64,000 nt of DNA from Fallopia convolvulus (GCA_964016875.1 OZ024736.1:7137518-7201517); one strand, 5' to 3'; shown: positions 1-11,308, counted from the first letter of the stretch. The notes: generated by a model not told the origin, from the letters alone. Translations and numbers: made by a program.

Positions 1-1020
1 AACATTCAATTTTAGGAAGTTCAACAGGTACCTCAGACTTGCAATTGTGGTCCTAAAGTCACTTTCATCAACTGTTTTCCCTTCCATATCTAACTTACTC
101 AATTTGGCACGAGGTTTCATTGGAATTGCACTAGGATTACAGCCTTGCATTCCATGTTTACTCAGAATCTTCTTTGCAAGCCCTTCTTGACAGATTGTGA
201 TCTCCTTCCTGGTTTGCTTGACTTCGATTCCCAAGTAATAGCAGAGAAGACCAAGATCACTCATGTCAAATACTTTCATCATCTCTTTCTTGAAAGACTC
301 AATAGCTTCTTGACTTGATCCAGTTATGATTAGATCATCCACATAAACTCCTAAAATCATATCTTCATTCTTGGAGAATCTGGTGTATAAAGCATACTCA
401 TTCTTACACCTTGTGAACCCATGAGACTTCAAGCATTTGTGCAGCTTGAAGTTCTACGCCCTTGGCGCTTGTTTTAACCCATACAAGGCTTTATGAAGTC
501 TCAAAACCTTGACTGGATTCTCTTTATCCACAAAACCTTCAGGTTGTCTAATATACACCTCTTCCTCTAATTCTCCATTCAAAAAAGCAGTTTTCACATC
601 CATGTGATGGATTTCATAGTTCTTGGCTGCAACAAATGCAAGGAAAATTCTAATGGTTTCCATCCTTGCAACAGGTGCATAAACTTCTTCATAATCTATC
701 CCTTGTTTCTGCACATACCCTTTCGCAACAAGCCTCACTTTGTGTTTCACTATTTTTCCTTCTGGATCCTTTTTCAATTTAAAAATCCATCTAAGGCCTA
801 TTGCCTTGTGTTGCTTGGGCAAATCCGCAAGTTTCCAAGTCCCATTCTTCTCTGTGGACTGAATTTCTTGCTCCATTGCTTCCTTCCAAACTCTCTTTTC
901 CACAACCTCTTGAAAGGAACTCGGTTCATCATTGGCCAAAAAGCACAACCCTGCTTCTTCTTCAACCTCTTGAGTCTCATCATAAATGTCTTGCAGGGAT
1001 CTATATCTAACTGGCGTAGG
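1..1020 (-). pseudogene. copia reverse transcriptase region, with internal stop
   Basis: The minus-strand frame starting near 1020 carries the copia reverse transcriptase: a WKEAMEQEI start, the KARLVAKGY-like segment KHKVRLVAKGY, the MDVKTAFLNGELEEEVYIRQPEGF block, and ALYGLKQAPRA. A TAG at 454-456 sits where the family has a conserved Trp (APRAW). The same frame then continues to the window edge through the catalytic YVDD box at 334-345. The stop is thus a single nonsense change in an otherwise readable domain. The fragment is cut at base 1 shortly after the palm/thumb part. Function of the family: copies element RNA into DNA in virus-like particles. This copy is inactive. Confidence 0.92.
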
Positions 1021-2150
1021 TTGTGCTTGGATTTGATTGAGAGCTAGATGTACTTTGAATATGAGAAGGTGGACTCACATGAGTGAGAGTGGAGAATGCA
1101 GTGGTGTTCAAACCATTAGAATCAAACTGTGGCTCATTCATATCTTGTTTCTGTGAGTCACCAATACATACAGAAAATGTGATGTTCGAAGCTCCTTGAT
1201 TTGCTTCATCATTCCAATTACAGGCCATCCCTTTCATCAAATTTTACATCTCGACTAACCACCACTTTGCCTCTTTCTGGATCAAACAATCTATATGTTT
1301 TCGAACCATCCTCATATCCAATGAGGAACATCTTCATACTTCTATCTTCTAGCTTTGAGAGTCTTGGCTTCATATTCTTTACAAAGCAAACACTCCCAAA
1401 TACTCTAAGATGAGTGACCAAGGGATGTCTTCCTTTCCAAGCCTCATGAGGAGTCATATTTTCTAAGCTTTTGGATGGAGATCTATTCAGCAAGTATACA
1501 ATAGTAGTCACTGCCTCACCCCAGAAGTTTGCTGGGACATTCATACTTTTCATCATACACCGGGCAGTTTCCATGACCATTTGATTCCTTCTCTCCACCA
1601 CACCATTTTGTTGAGGTATATATGGACCTGTAAGATATCTTTTGATCCCTTCCTTCTCACAAAAAACAGTAAACTGTCTTGAAGTGAACTCCCCTCCTCT
1701 ATTTGTCTTCAAGGCTTTAATCTTTTTCTCCTTTTCCAACTCCAAACTAGCTTTGAATCTTGTGAAGTGATCAAACGCATCATCTTTCTGTTTCAGCATT
1801 CTAGTCTACATATATCTAGAGAAATCATCAAACAAGAGTAGAAAATATCTATTACCTCCAAGAGTTGATGGAGTGACTGGTCCACACAGATCAACATGAA
1901 TAAGTTCAAGAGGTTGCTTGGCTCTGAATTGTGTTGCACGTGGAAACACTGCCCTGTGATGTTTTCCCACCAAGCAACCATCACAAAACTGTTTTCCATG
2001 ATCAATCAGAGGCATTCCCTTCACTAATCCCTTTAGTGATAGCTTCTTCAAGGCATTATAGTTTAAATGCCCATACCTTGTGTGCCACAACCAAAACTGA
2101 TCATCCAAATTTGACATCAAGCAAACCTGTCTAACCACTCTCAGATGCAT
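1007..2150 (-). pseudogene. copia integrase (zinc-binding N-terminus, core and C-terminal linker), broken
   Basis: The N-terminal part (2150-1806) has the pre-integrase HHCC-type motif: WHTRYGHLNYNALKKL followed by CDGCLVGKHHR. The core continues in the same frame from 1799 to 1218, with LKTNRGGEFTS, PQQNGVVERRNQ and the LNRSPSKSLENMTPHEAW block. A TAG near 1806 replaces the expected Trp after DDFSRYM, so the two track-length pieces are one domain with a nonsense mutation. After DVKFDERDGL the frame is lost, and the linker (WNDEANQ and downstream, 1240-1007) lies in another frame. That marks a small indel near 1220-1240. The family inserts element cDNA into host DNA; this copy is not functional. 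Confidence 0.9.
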
Positions 2151-2163
2151 TACATATAGTTTA

Positions 2164-2420
2164 TTAGACTGTCTTTCCTTTCTTATCTAATTGCCCAAGA
2201 CTAATTATATTTGCTTTAAGATCGGGAATGAAATATACATTAGTCAGAGGCATATGATCACCATTTGCACTTAAAAACAAAATAGAGCCCTTTCCTTCTA
2301 TCCTCACACTAGATCCATTTCCAAATTTCACAAAACCTCTAAAGGATTTATCCAGATTCGAAAACAAATCTTCAGTACCTAACATGTGGTTGCTGGCATT
2401 CCTCCCTTATTGTTGTTTTA
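2164..2420 (-). pseudogene. copia aspartic protease remnant
   Basis: The frame 2385-2164 holds the protease C-terminal half: GTEDLFSNLDKSF, VKFGNGSSVRIEGKGSI and PDLKANIISLGQL, all typical of copia protease just before the integrase zinc domain. Upstream, ASNHM can be read, which normally follows the catalytic D-T/S-G-like stretch. The catalytic Asp itself is not visible and an in-frame stop lies a few codons before. The active-site segment has probably been lost or scrambled. In the family this enzyme cuts the Gag-Pol polyprotein. Confidence 0.75.
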
Positions 2421-3435
2421 TGTCATTAACAAACTCTCGGATGGTAACACTAGTCCATTATGCATCATCATCAACAAAGTTGGCTCTTCATCTTCATAGT
2501 TCTTCATCGATAGGTTGGCTTTCTCCTCTTTTTCTTTGGAGTCACATTCTGAAGCAAAGTGACCCATAGTTCCACAAGAGTAACACTTAATTTTACTCTT
2601 GTCAAACTTCTTCTTTGACTTCTTATCTTCATGCGATTTGTGACTGGACTCTCCTTTGCTCTTGTACTTCTGTTGGTTACTTCCGTTCCACTTATTCTTG
2701 TGAGAAAAACCTTTATCTTTCTCGTTTTTCTCTTTAAATTTTTTCTTCTCCCTATCCTTCCACTTTGTACGAGTCAGAAGAACATAATCTTGACCCCTTT
2801 CTCCAAGATCTTGAAATCTTTCTTCATGTGCCTTCAGGGATCCGATGACTTTATCAATAGTTTTTGTCTTCAAATCATAAAACTCTTCCATAGTGGATGC
2901 GATTTGAATGAACTTTGATGATGTGGAACACAACAGTTTCTTAACCACTGTTTCTTCCTCAATCTGATTTCCTAACCCCCCTCAATTTGTTGACAACAAT
3001 GGTTAGTTTCCCAGAGAAGTCATCAATGGAATCTTCCTCTTTCATTCTCAGGCCTTCAAATTCCCTTAGAAGCGTCTGAGTGCAAACTTCCTTGATCCTC
3101 TTTGCTCCTTCATTCATTGTTTTCAGCATTTTCCATGCCTCCTTGGCCGTTTTCTTTGCTCCAAGTTGTAAAAGCATGTCTTCACTAATGCCTTGGTAGA
3201 TTGCTGCAAGAGCCATCTTATCCTTCTTGTTGTCAACTGGTTCATCACCATCAATTGCATCGAATACCCCTTGTGTAGTCATAAAGACTTCCATCTTGAT
3301 TGCCCAAGCCGCATAATTGCACTTGGACAACATTGGATATTGAAAGGTGACTATTCATTCCCCTGGAATTTTCATCCCATTACTTGAATCTCCTTTCTTT
3401 GCTAGATCTTCATCACCAAAACTTGTTTTTGTCAT
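2418..3435 (-). pseudogene. copia gag with CCHC zinc knuckle, frameshifted
   Basis: The likely start is the ATG at 3435, 16 bases past the primer-binding site. The frame has one early TGA and then runs through YPMLSKCNYAAWAIKMEVFM and a UBN2-type gag body to about 2959. A run of six C at about 2978-2983 shifts the frame: KLRG should continue as LGNQIEEE and does so in the frame 2948-2418. That part ends with a Lys-rich tract and the knuckle CYSCGTMGHFASEC (CX2CX4HX4C). Gag packages element RNA. The homopolymer frameshift plus the stop make it a pseudogene. Confidence 0.88.
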
Positions 3436-3450
3436 GATGAATGTTTCCTT

Positions 3451-3462
3451 GCTCTGATACCA
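3451..3462 (-). other. primer-binding site of the copia element
   Basis: The minus strand reads TGGTATCAGAGC two bases inside the LTR edge. This is the usual plant copia primer-binding site, complementary to the 3' end of initiator methionine tRNA. It fixes the LTR boundary and the element orientation. Confidence 0.9.
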
Positions 3463-3464
3463 AA

Positions 3465-3759
3465 TGATAGAATACTAAATAACATATTGAAATAATTTGT
3501 ATGGTAAAGATCAAGAAATCGAGTGTGTGAAATCTCAATACAATTACCTTCTGTATTGAATTCCAAATCTGAGTGTTTATTACACACACATTACACACGA
3601 GTGTCTGCACATTTTGACACTTATATACTACACACCAATAACTACCCATAACTGCCAACGAAAACAGTTAAATAACTAACCACATAAAACAGAATTCAAA
3701 TAGTAATATATCTACCTATGTATTACATAACTATTTTGTCATCAGGCTTAACATCAACA
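3465..3759 (-). repeat. 5' LTR of the copia element (about 295 bp)
   Basis: On the plus strand the LTR starts with TGATAGAATA next to the primer-binding site. The best distal end is ...AACATCAACA at 3759, which gives TGTTGATGTT...TATTCTATCA on the minus strand. The proximal edge is well supported by the primer-binding site. The distal edge is inferred only from the TG...CA rule, because the partner LTR is outside the window. Confidence 0.7.
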
Positions 3760-5002
3760 ATATTGTTGTAGGATATGTCGGTACTATATATATTTTTTAT
3801 GCTTTTTAGCTATGTTATGGGATGAAAATTGTTGATGACCGAGTCAACTCACTAATTGTTGATGAGAAAGGAGGGGGAAAGGTCAGAGGGTTATCAATGC
3901 TATTAAAACATAACTCCCAACTAGTATGCTATTATACCCTCTTCCTGGGACTATTTACCAAAATCACCCAATTTTATAAACATCTTCTCTTCTCCTTTGT
4001 AGTTGTATTTTAATAGATTAATAATGAGCTACCAAAACATCTAAGCAGCAGGTCCTAGAAAAGAGTTGTCAAAAGTTTACAAGCTCATGGGAATGAACTC
4101 AGACGAATTATAGGGAGGAACATGTGTCACATCGAAAATTAATCGTGGACATTGCACAAGCACCTGAGAATGAACTTACTGATGAACATACAATATTGAC
4201 GTTTTTCAGGACAAAGGAAGATATGGGGTGCAACAGTTAAGCACTAATTGTTGAGTGCTTGGAAGATGAAATCTATGCTTGATCTTGACATTTATGGCAT
4301 TTAAACTCTGACCAAACATCAAGAGCAAACGAAAATTGAATTTTATTCAAATCTTGACTTCTTTGTATTCATTATGCATTTTTTGATGTTTGCAGCTGAA
4401 ATGAAGCACCAATAGACTCATACGAAGACTACACTAAGACAAGCTAACAAGTGAGTATTTTATCTTTCCTGTTAAAATTTGGGCTTGGTTGTTCTTATGA
4501 GTTGTGCATAGTTGAATTTTGACAAGTGCTGTAATTAGGAGATGTCGGCTCGTTAAAACACTTTCACAATGCCACAGAACATAGAATATCTGAATATAGG
4601 ATATTTGAGTATAAATATTATAAGTAAGAAAAATCGATATTATATTCGGCCATCTTTGCTATTCTTTTGTATCATCATGGGTTTGAACAACACAACCAAT
4701 TGATCCAAACTATGTTTATCTCACAAGTTGTCTTTTACCGATTCTTCTACTCAGTTCAATTTATGACCTGTAATTCCAGAGGAAAAGCCTAGTTGGCCAA
4801 GAAACTGGTGTCATGGTGTGTACAAAATCTATTTCGAGTGCATGATAATATCATGTGATTTATATTATCATCATCATACAGCCCTTCCATATTGATTCCT
4901 CGCCAATTTTTTCCTCTGGCTTCCATCATTAGCCACATGAATTCTATGATCCAATGCCTGCGTTCTTTAGAAATATTTACTCATATTAAATTTTAAAACT
5001 TT
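3760..5002. other. intergenic, no gene recognised
   Basis: AT-rich sequence. The only open frame of note is 3822-4013 (63 codons, plus), which has no recognisable motif and low-complexity hydrophobic composition. I see no RNA gene and no clear transposon end here. Confidence 0.5.
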
Positions 5003-5828
5003 GGGCTCGTTTGGTATTGATATCTCAAAGATATCGGTATCGATATGAGATATGGGTATGGGATTTTGGTATCCCTATCTTGTTTTGTATGAAAACGATA
5101 TGAGTCATATCTAATAGCTATTGTTTGGTAAGCCATATTAAATATGAGATATAAACTAGGTTTGATTATTTTCTTCTTGCCCTCTCCACTTGCAAAAATC
5201 TCCTTTGAGCAACTTGTCAATGGCGTCCCCCCCCCCCCCCCCCCCCCCCCCCCCTCTCTCTCCTTCACATTCAATCACAATGCTCAATTTCCAATTCTTT
5301 CGTTTCATATCTCCCAAAAAACCAATTTTAGATTGAGTTAAGCATATTTCAAGGAAAAATTACCTCTAACAAATTCGAAATGACCTCTAACAGATTCAAA
5401 AATTAAATTCTAGCCTAAAAAAAACAAGATTTGAAATTTAAATTAAGAGTGTTTCAGCTATTCCAGCAAAAAATCAGATACAAAATTAAATCTAACGAAG
5501 AGAAGGGTGATGCAGAATGAAGCAGATGAAGAAGGGAGTATAGGGCAGCGTCAACCTGGCCGCCAGAGCTAGGAGAATCGCCGGTCCAGTCGGAGCCAAG
5601 CGTCAATCAGAGAGCCAGAGAGAAGAATCAAGCGAAGGAGCTAGAGAAGAATACAAAGTGAGAGGCGTGGAAAAAGAAATGGGTGACACCTCCCAATTTT
5701 TTAGTATATCAAATTAGGGGAAATGAGTATATCAGGATATCATTTGATATCGATATCTAAGCATACTAAACACAAGATATCGCTCAATACCGATACCTGA
5801 TATCAGGATATCAATACCAAACGGGCCC
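5003..5828. mobile_element. non-autonomous DNA transposon (MITE-like) with terminal inverted repeats
   Basis: The left end, GGGCTCGTTTGGTATTGATATC from 5003, is matched in reverse complement by the right end at 5807-5828 with one mismatch (GGGCCC against GGGCTC). Both subterminal zones are packed with GATATC-type motifs. The element is 826 bp with no transposase. Flanks are TTT on the left and TTA on the right, close to the 3-bp TTA duplication of PIF/Harbinger elements but not exact; an 8-bp hAT duplication is not seen. The superfamily is left open. The interior holds a long C run and a GC-richer, gene-like stretch at about 5510-5690. Confidence 0.8.
5227..5254. repeat. poly(C) tract, 28 C, followed by (TC)n
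   Basis: An uninterrupted run of 28 C followed by TCTCTCTC, inside the inverted-repeat element. Such runs are unstable in replication and error-prone in sequencing, so the exact length should not be trusted. Confidence 0.9.
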
Positions 5829-8663
5829 TTAGATCTCCCTTTTTCGTCTATGTAAGAAGTATTAACTTCAAATACTCTTGCCATGGATTTTGTAGCGATC
5901 TATATTTTTTTTTTCAATATAAGCTACTTACGTTGTCAAATTTTGATATTTTCACACTTACAATTGCTTACCAGGATTTGATTTTTTCTATATCTCAACT
6001 ACTTATGTTGTCAGATTTTGATATTTTCACACAATTCCTTCTGTTTTATTTGATTCACAAACTAGTAATCATGTTGGATTCTCTTGTGCTTTGTCGGATG
6101 ATTGTTACGCTTGAATGAAGTGGTTTTTTATCAAAAATAAAAAATGATAAATGATATCATTAGACTTAGAAAAATAATATATTTAGACACCGAAATCAAA
6201 ACGATTCCAATCAAACATCCTCATGCGAAGCACGGGGCGTAACACTAGAACTCGAATGAAATTAATGAAACCTATAAAAAAAATATTTTAAAAAACTAAA
6301 TCATTACAATCGTATTAAATCGATAGCACATGTCCATATCAGTCTATGTACTGTTCGGAAAATCCCTTCATCCAATAAAGGTTATTGGATTGTCCAACGG
6401 GAATAAATACTCAAAACTCCCCTTGCATAACATATGAAAGTCGAGATATCCAATTTTTTTAAAACAAAAAACCCAAAATTTTGACTTGTAGACAGTATTT
6501 CTCGTCTAGTGGTTTTGGTTATCTCTACTTTCATAAAGCCAGATTTTCTAGATTCATTCCTAGCTTGGCAATGGGTATTCCACCTCCGCAAAAGCAATAT
6601 TCACTTTGCACCAGTTTCCATCGTGTACCCCATCAATCCAAGTGAAAACGTTCAGTTAAAGCCAGGGAAAAAGAAAGAAACCAAAGATAATCATCAACAA
6701 AGAGCAGAAAAGTCTTGAACAGTCATTGATCTGGCGCACATGTAATCTCAACGAACTACTGAAATTCAAACCTACCATTCATTGGAGGCCAAAATTTGGA
6801 GCCTGAACGCACATCACCAGCAACCGTGTAAAGCATGGAGAAAACTATTGGCATCAAATAACACGCCGTACCATCATGTATTTTTAATCATGACCGCAAC
6901 TATGGTTCCCCAACCAAGATAACATTTAATCCATGTCCATAAAATGTGAAATATTCACCAGTATATAAAATTTGCATTTTATATTAGTGATCATTAAGTA
7001 AGGTGTAAAATCATTATAAGAAATAAAGTAACCTGTAAGAACATGTGTTGTATGGCAGTTGCAGAAAACTTTGCTCTGCCCAGCAAGCCTATTTCAAGCT
7101 CCCTTATCAGCTTCCACGAGGTACAAGCTCATACATATTGTTTTCCAGAACATCCACCAAAACATGGTTCAGTGCCTCAAATCCAATCGATAAATTATGA
7201 AACAACAAACAACATGAGAATGAGAAGAAGTCCACCTTACCAGCTCACAAAATGCAAGTTCCTCGGACAAATAAGACCACCAGATTATATCTTTTGAACT
7301 AACTAGGAGCAAAAAAAGCATATGTAAACAAAACTGGAGATATCACAAGAGCTTGCGAATGGAACTGCGACATAAAAGCACAAACATTCTCTTGCAGCAT
7401 AATATATTATATTAGAAAATAAGACAGACATCTACACTACTACAGAGTACAATTAGGTTTGGAGCCAAAAAAATCCAAGGAAGGGCATAAACTTCCTAAC
7501 GTACCATTCCTCTTGCAGGATAATAATATATTATAATCAAGCCAGAGCAAACAAAAATTCCTCGGGCAAAAAGTGAGACAAAAGTTAACTGTAAAAATGG
7601 GCAAAAATTCCTCGGACAGCTCACTACTATGGGCGCTGTTATGGTACAATTATCTAAAAAACCGTGTAGAGTATTAATTCGTCTTAACAGAAAAATGAGC
7701 CTTAGAAGAAAAATACTAAAAATAAAAAGACTGGAGGGCGCTAAATTAATCTCGTTCCTTAATTAATTAAGGGTAACTCCACCAAAGAGAGATATCAAAC
7801 TAGCAATTACTCTCATCCTAAGGGATGAGAGCACTAAATTAATCCTAAAAGATTTGAAGTAATGAATTAATGGTAACTCTACCCAAAGTAACTCAACCAA
7901 AACTAAACTAAACGTACAGAGAGATAAAACAGGCTTATCTCATCCAAAGGAATCTACCTTAAATGCCTCAAACAATAGGTCGACAGGCATATATATCAAA
8001 CCAGCAAATACCTGAAAGAATCCGCCCTTAATCCCCTTATGCCAGGGAATATGAAAAACCTTTCCACTATGCCTTTGTGTACCAGCAATCTTGCAAACAA
8101 ATGCACATATTAATCATCAAAATCTCAAAACTAGGTTATGAAATGAAATACATCAAGGCCCACAATATATTTCAGGATGAGAGTGATTTACAGATTCAGC
8201 ACAGTATTGACAACAAGAATCTATGTTGGAACACTACATAACCAATGAAAGGGGGTTCATAACCAAAAAAAAGTCACACCTTGCAAATTTATGCAGGTGC
8301 CAGGTCAGCCAAAACTGTGAGACATCAGTCCAAGCCAATGATAATACTGCAGGATTTAGACCAAGCATCCCATCCCACATTCTTAAATCCAGCCATTTGT
8401 TGTTTAAGCATCTGCCATCAGTTGTATAAGCACCCTATATCACCAATTTTTTTTCATTGTGAAAGCAGAAGATGAACCCATTAAAAGATTATATGAAAGG
8501 CATAATTATACAAATTATTTTTTTTCCTTTCACTTGGAGCAATTGATGATCAAGGCCACCCAATCATCTGTCCACCACTAGTCAACAAATTCTGCATGCA
8601 AACCTCCCTGTAATATCGGACAAACAGATTGCAATACTTTCCCCAATTTGTCCAGCCAATTAT
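5829..8663. other. non-coding region downstream of the kinase gene
   Basis: No gene is recognised. A 34-bp direct repeat (GATATTTTCACAC at its end) occurs at 5924-5957 and again at about 5999-6032. A possible Helitron terminus lies at 6219-6248. The right part, from about 8660 back to perhaps 8400, should contain the 3' UTR of the minus-strand kinase, but no polyadenylation site can be fixed. The 60-84 codon frames at 6382-6718, 7043-7297 and 8223-8475 have no motif and look random. Confidence 0.5.
6219..6248 (+). mobile_element. candidate Helitron 3' terminus (hairpin plus CTAG)
   Basis: CCTCATGC / GAA / GCACGGGG forms an eight-pair hairpin with one mismatch and one G-T pair, and CTAG follows at 6245-6248. 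Plant Helitrons end with a GC-rich hairpin a few bases before CTRR. The base after CTAG is A rather than the usual T, and no 5' TC end was found, so this is only a candidate. Confidence 0.4.
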
Positions 8664-10659
8664 TCATCTGGAAGATTGAGCAGGATAGGTAGGCATAAAT
8701 TCTTTTGATTTAGCAAGAGGGACCTCCCTGAACCATGCATGTTCAAGTGCATCTTTGGCTGTGATGCGCTGCATGACAAAAAAATGATACAAGATTAGAA
8801 TATACATATGTGTGTAACTATGCTGAGCAATTAAAGTACATGGGAGAAGTAGTGTACCTTCTCTGGATCATAAGTCAACAGCTTGCTTAGTAAATCAAGA
8901 CCCAAATCAGAAAGCACAGGAGAGCCTTTAGGGAACTTCTTTTGTAACATATTATACCTGCATCAATAAAAATCGAGAGAACAAAACACGATTATCGAAA
9001 AATACGGAAGGAAACAATCCCTGAAGAATAGCTGTAGAAAAAATAAGATGACGCACAATAGAGTAAGAAAATACTTACGGTTGGTGTACAAAGTTCACTT
9101 TAGCCCCAGGTAAATTTGAATAGCCAGGCCAAATCTTCTCAGTCGGTGTGCCAAGAGTCCTAAAGATCTGCAACAAATAACACAAACTATGTAAATGGTG
9201 AACAAAAACTGACCAAATTCATCTGTGACAGTAGGCAATTGAGTTACCTTGTCAAGTTGACTACCCTCAGTTCTTCCATCAAACATTGGCTTTCCAGCTA
9301 AGAGTTCAGCCATTATACAACCTACAGACCACATGTCAACAGCAGTAGAATACTCTGTGGCTCCAAGCAAAAGTTCAGGTGCCCTGCACAAAACAATCAA
9401 CAGAAAATAAGAACCTAAGACTAGTTTTACAAATGGAATTAGAAGAAAAGAAGCAATGGACAAAATTTTCAAGTTGCAACTGACCTGTACCAAAGAGTGA
9501 CAACCAGTGAAGTATACGGCTTCAGTGGGCTACTATATTGTCTTGCCATGCCAAAGTCGCATATTTTAAGGTCACCCTGATTATTGAACAGAAGATTGGA
9601 TGTCTTCAAGTCCCTATGAAGAACCCAATTATCGTGAAGATATTCAACACCCTCCAAAAGCTGTAGCATTAAGCACTTCACTTCACTTTGACCAAAAGGT
9701 TGTTTTCTAGAATCCACTAAGGCTTTCAGATCATGCTCCATGTACTCCATAACCATATAAACATTATCAAAACCATGATCACAGTCATCAACTACTATTT
9801 CCTTAACACCCAATACTGAAGGGTGATTAAAGGACCGCATATTATTGATTTCTCTGAGGTAATACAAAGGGAATCCCTCCCTTTCCCTGCCCATTTTCAA
9901 CTTCTTTAGAGCCACTAGATCCCCTGTTTTCTTGTCCCTTGCTCTAAACACAACACCGTAACTTCCCTCGCTTATTTTGCCAAGTTTCTCAAACTCATAC
10001 ACGCTTCTGCACTCCGGGAACATATTCCCGGTTGGTTCTTCAGAGATACCTACAACTGATGAATCATCATAATCAAATTCTTCTTCACTCAAGGACTTGC
10101 CATCATCCACCTCCATGGCCTCCAAAAACTCATCCTGAACCACTTCACTACCTGAACCAGAAAAAGCAGATCTTCCAGCACATTCAGGCGTGCCAATGGA
10201 CTTCATCTTTCGGCATTCCACATCTTGCAGACCTTCATCCTGCTGATCATCATCAGACGCCCAGCGTGAATTCATAATATTAGGTGCATGGCTGAAGTCC
10301 TCTTCATCCAATTGACCTGGTTCTTGGTCCCCACTTGAGCAATCCTGGTATGTCAATGAAGAGCTCAAACCAGCAGGAGAATAAGTAACCTCATACTTTA
10401 ATTTGCCACATGGTTGGTTCAAAAGATCAGCACTACTTGCAGTAACCTTCCCAGACCCTTTAACCAAATGACCAGATCTATAATCCTCCTTGTCCCATAC
10501 AATTGGGGAAAACTTCTTCCTTTTCTGAGCGGGCAACACATCTTCAGCTTGATCCACATCCATAGCAGCACCACTCCCAACACAAAATTCATCCAACACC
10601 CGTTTAGAAGAGGAAACAACCACTCCATTCCTTGAGACACCAACTCCTCTGGTTGCCAT
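8664..10659 (-). CDS. CDKG: cyclin-dependent kinase, CDKG (PITSLRE/CDK11-like) type, five coding exons
   Basis: Coding exons are 10659-9485, 9383-9248, 9167-9079, 8957-8858 and 8768-8664. All introns are GT-AG, and the frame closes to 534 residues ending at TGA. The start is the Met of MATRGVGV at 10659; the open frame reaches 16 codons further up, but that stretch is 5' UTR-like. The N-terminal ~220 residues are acidic and low-complexity with an NLS-like KRKK. The kinase domain starts near residue 221: EGSYGVV loop, Lys252 in VALKK, HRD with Asp350, DFG at 368-370, T-loop YTSLVVTLWYR with the activating Thr near 383, then APELLLG and DMWSVGCIMAELL. The C-terminus is FREVPLAKSKEFMPTYPAQ. The family acts in the nucleus with L-type cyclins in splicing and transcription. 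The cyclin-binding motif reads PLYYLRE instead of PLTSLRE, and the insert between KFP and PVLSD is shorter than I know from other CDKGs. G1 against G2 is not decided. Confidence 0.93.
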
Positions 10660-11150
10660 TAGATCGAGAAAAAGGGCAACACAACCACACGGAGAAATTT
10701 TCAACAATCAAGAACTCAAAAAAAAAAACAGAAAGAAGAAGTACTACTAAAACCTAGCCAGCGAAGAAACACAAGCAACCCTAGATCAATTTCAAAAGCC
10801 AACTTTTCAAACAAAACCCTAGAATCGGACCGCAAACAATAAGTCAGCGCAGATCCGTATCAAAAAGATGAGAGAAACGAAAACCCTATCAAAGATTGAA
10901 TAATCAACAAGGCAATCATGTAATTGATCGTACAGGACTCGTTCAGAATCTACACGGATCAACAATTTCTCACCACCTTCGTCGCTCGATAACAACTCCC
11001 AACAACGAAATCACAGGCAAAGAATTGTCTTACCGGCCGAGGAAACGATCGATCTCGGAAGACAGATAGCAGCAGACGAAAGGAATTGATAAGAAAGAAG
11101 GATGAGAAGAGCGCCGAAACCCTAAACGCGTTTTCTCCAGAATCTGTCAA
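10660..11150 (-). promoter_or_regulatory. 5' leader of the kinase gene, probable 5' UTR intron and telo-box
   Basis: Reading on the minus strand, a good splice donor CGGCCG|GTAAGA lies at 11034/11033. Acceptor-like tracts (a T run ending in GAG, or CTGGCTAG) lie at about 10720-10755, so a leader intron is likely. Near the 5' side, AAACCCTAA at 11117-11125 is a telo-box, common in leaders and promoters of plant growth and cell-cycle genes. More AACCCTAG copies lie in the leader. The transcription start is not fixed. Confidence 0.5.
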
Positions 11151-11308
11151 TTATCTAGAAGCGCCCTTCTTATTAATTATTAAGTCGGCGGCCGACTCGT
11201 TTCCAGTTATGCCCCTGTACAAACATCTAAACAGGTCTTAAAGAAAAAAAAAAATTCTAGCCAATTTTTTTAATACATTAAGGTTAGGAAACCTCTAAGG
11301 AAGGCGTT

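Larger units (their letters stand above)
1..3759 (-). mobile_element. Ty1/copia LTR retrotransposon, degenerate, 3' part outside the window
   Basis: Read on the minus strand, the order is LTR, primer-binding site, gag with a CCHC knuckle, protease remnant, integrase, then reverse transcriptase. Integrase before reverse transcriptase is the copia order. The left window edge cuts the element after the polymerase core, so RNase H, the polypurine tract and the 3' LTR are not seen and target-site duplications cannot be tested. Frameshifts and stop codons in gag, integrase and polymerase show that this copy cannot make a full polyprotein. The class is certain; the lineage within copia is not assigned. 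Confidence 0.93.

Noticed and set aside
604..1047. 147-codon plus-strand frame over copia
   Set aside because: Antisense shadow of the reverse transcriptase.
3822..4013. 63-codon plus-strand frame
   Set aside because: No motif, hydrophobic AT-rich composition and no neighbouring gene signals.
9095..9493. Separate 132-residue protein containing APELLLGATEYS
   Set aside because: It is exon 2 of the kinase read through its two flanking introns.
11117..11125. Interstitial telomere repeat near AAACCCTAA
   Set aside because: Only single isolated units in a gene leader, which fits a telo-box promoter element and not a telomeric array.
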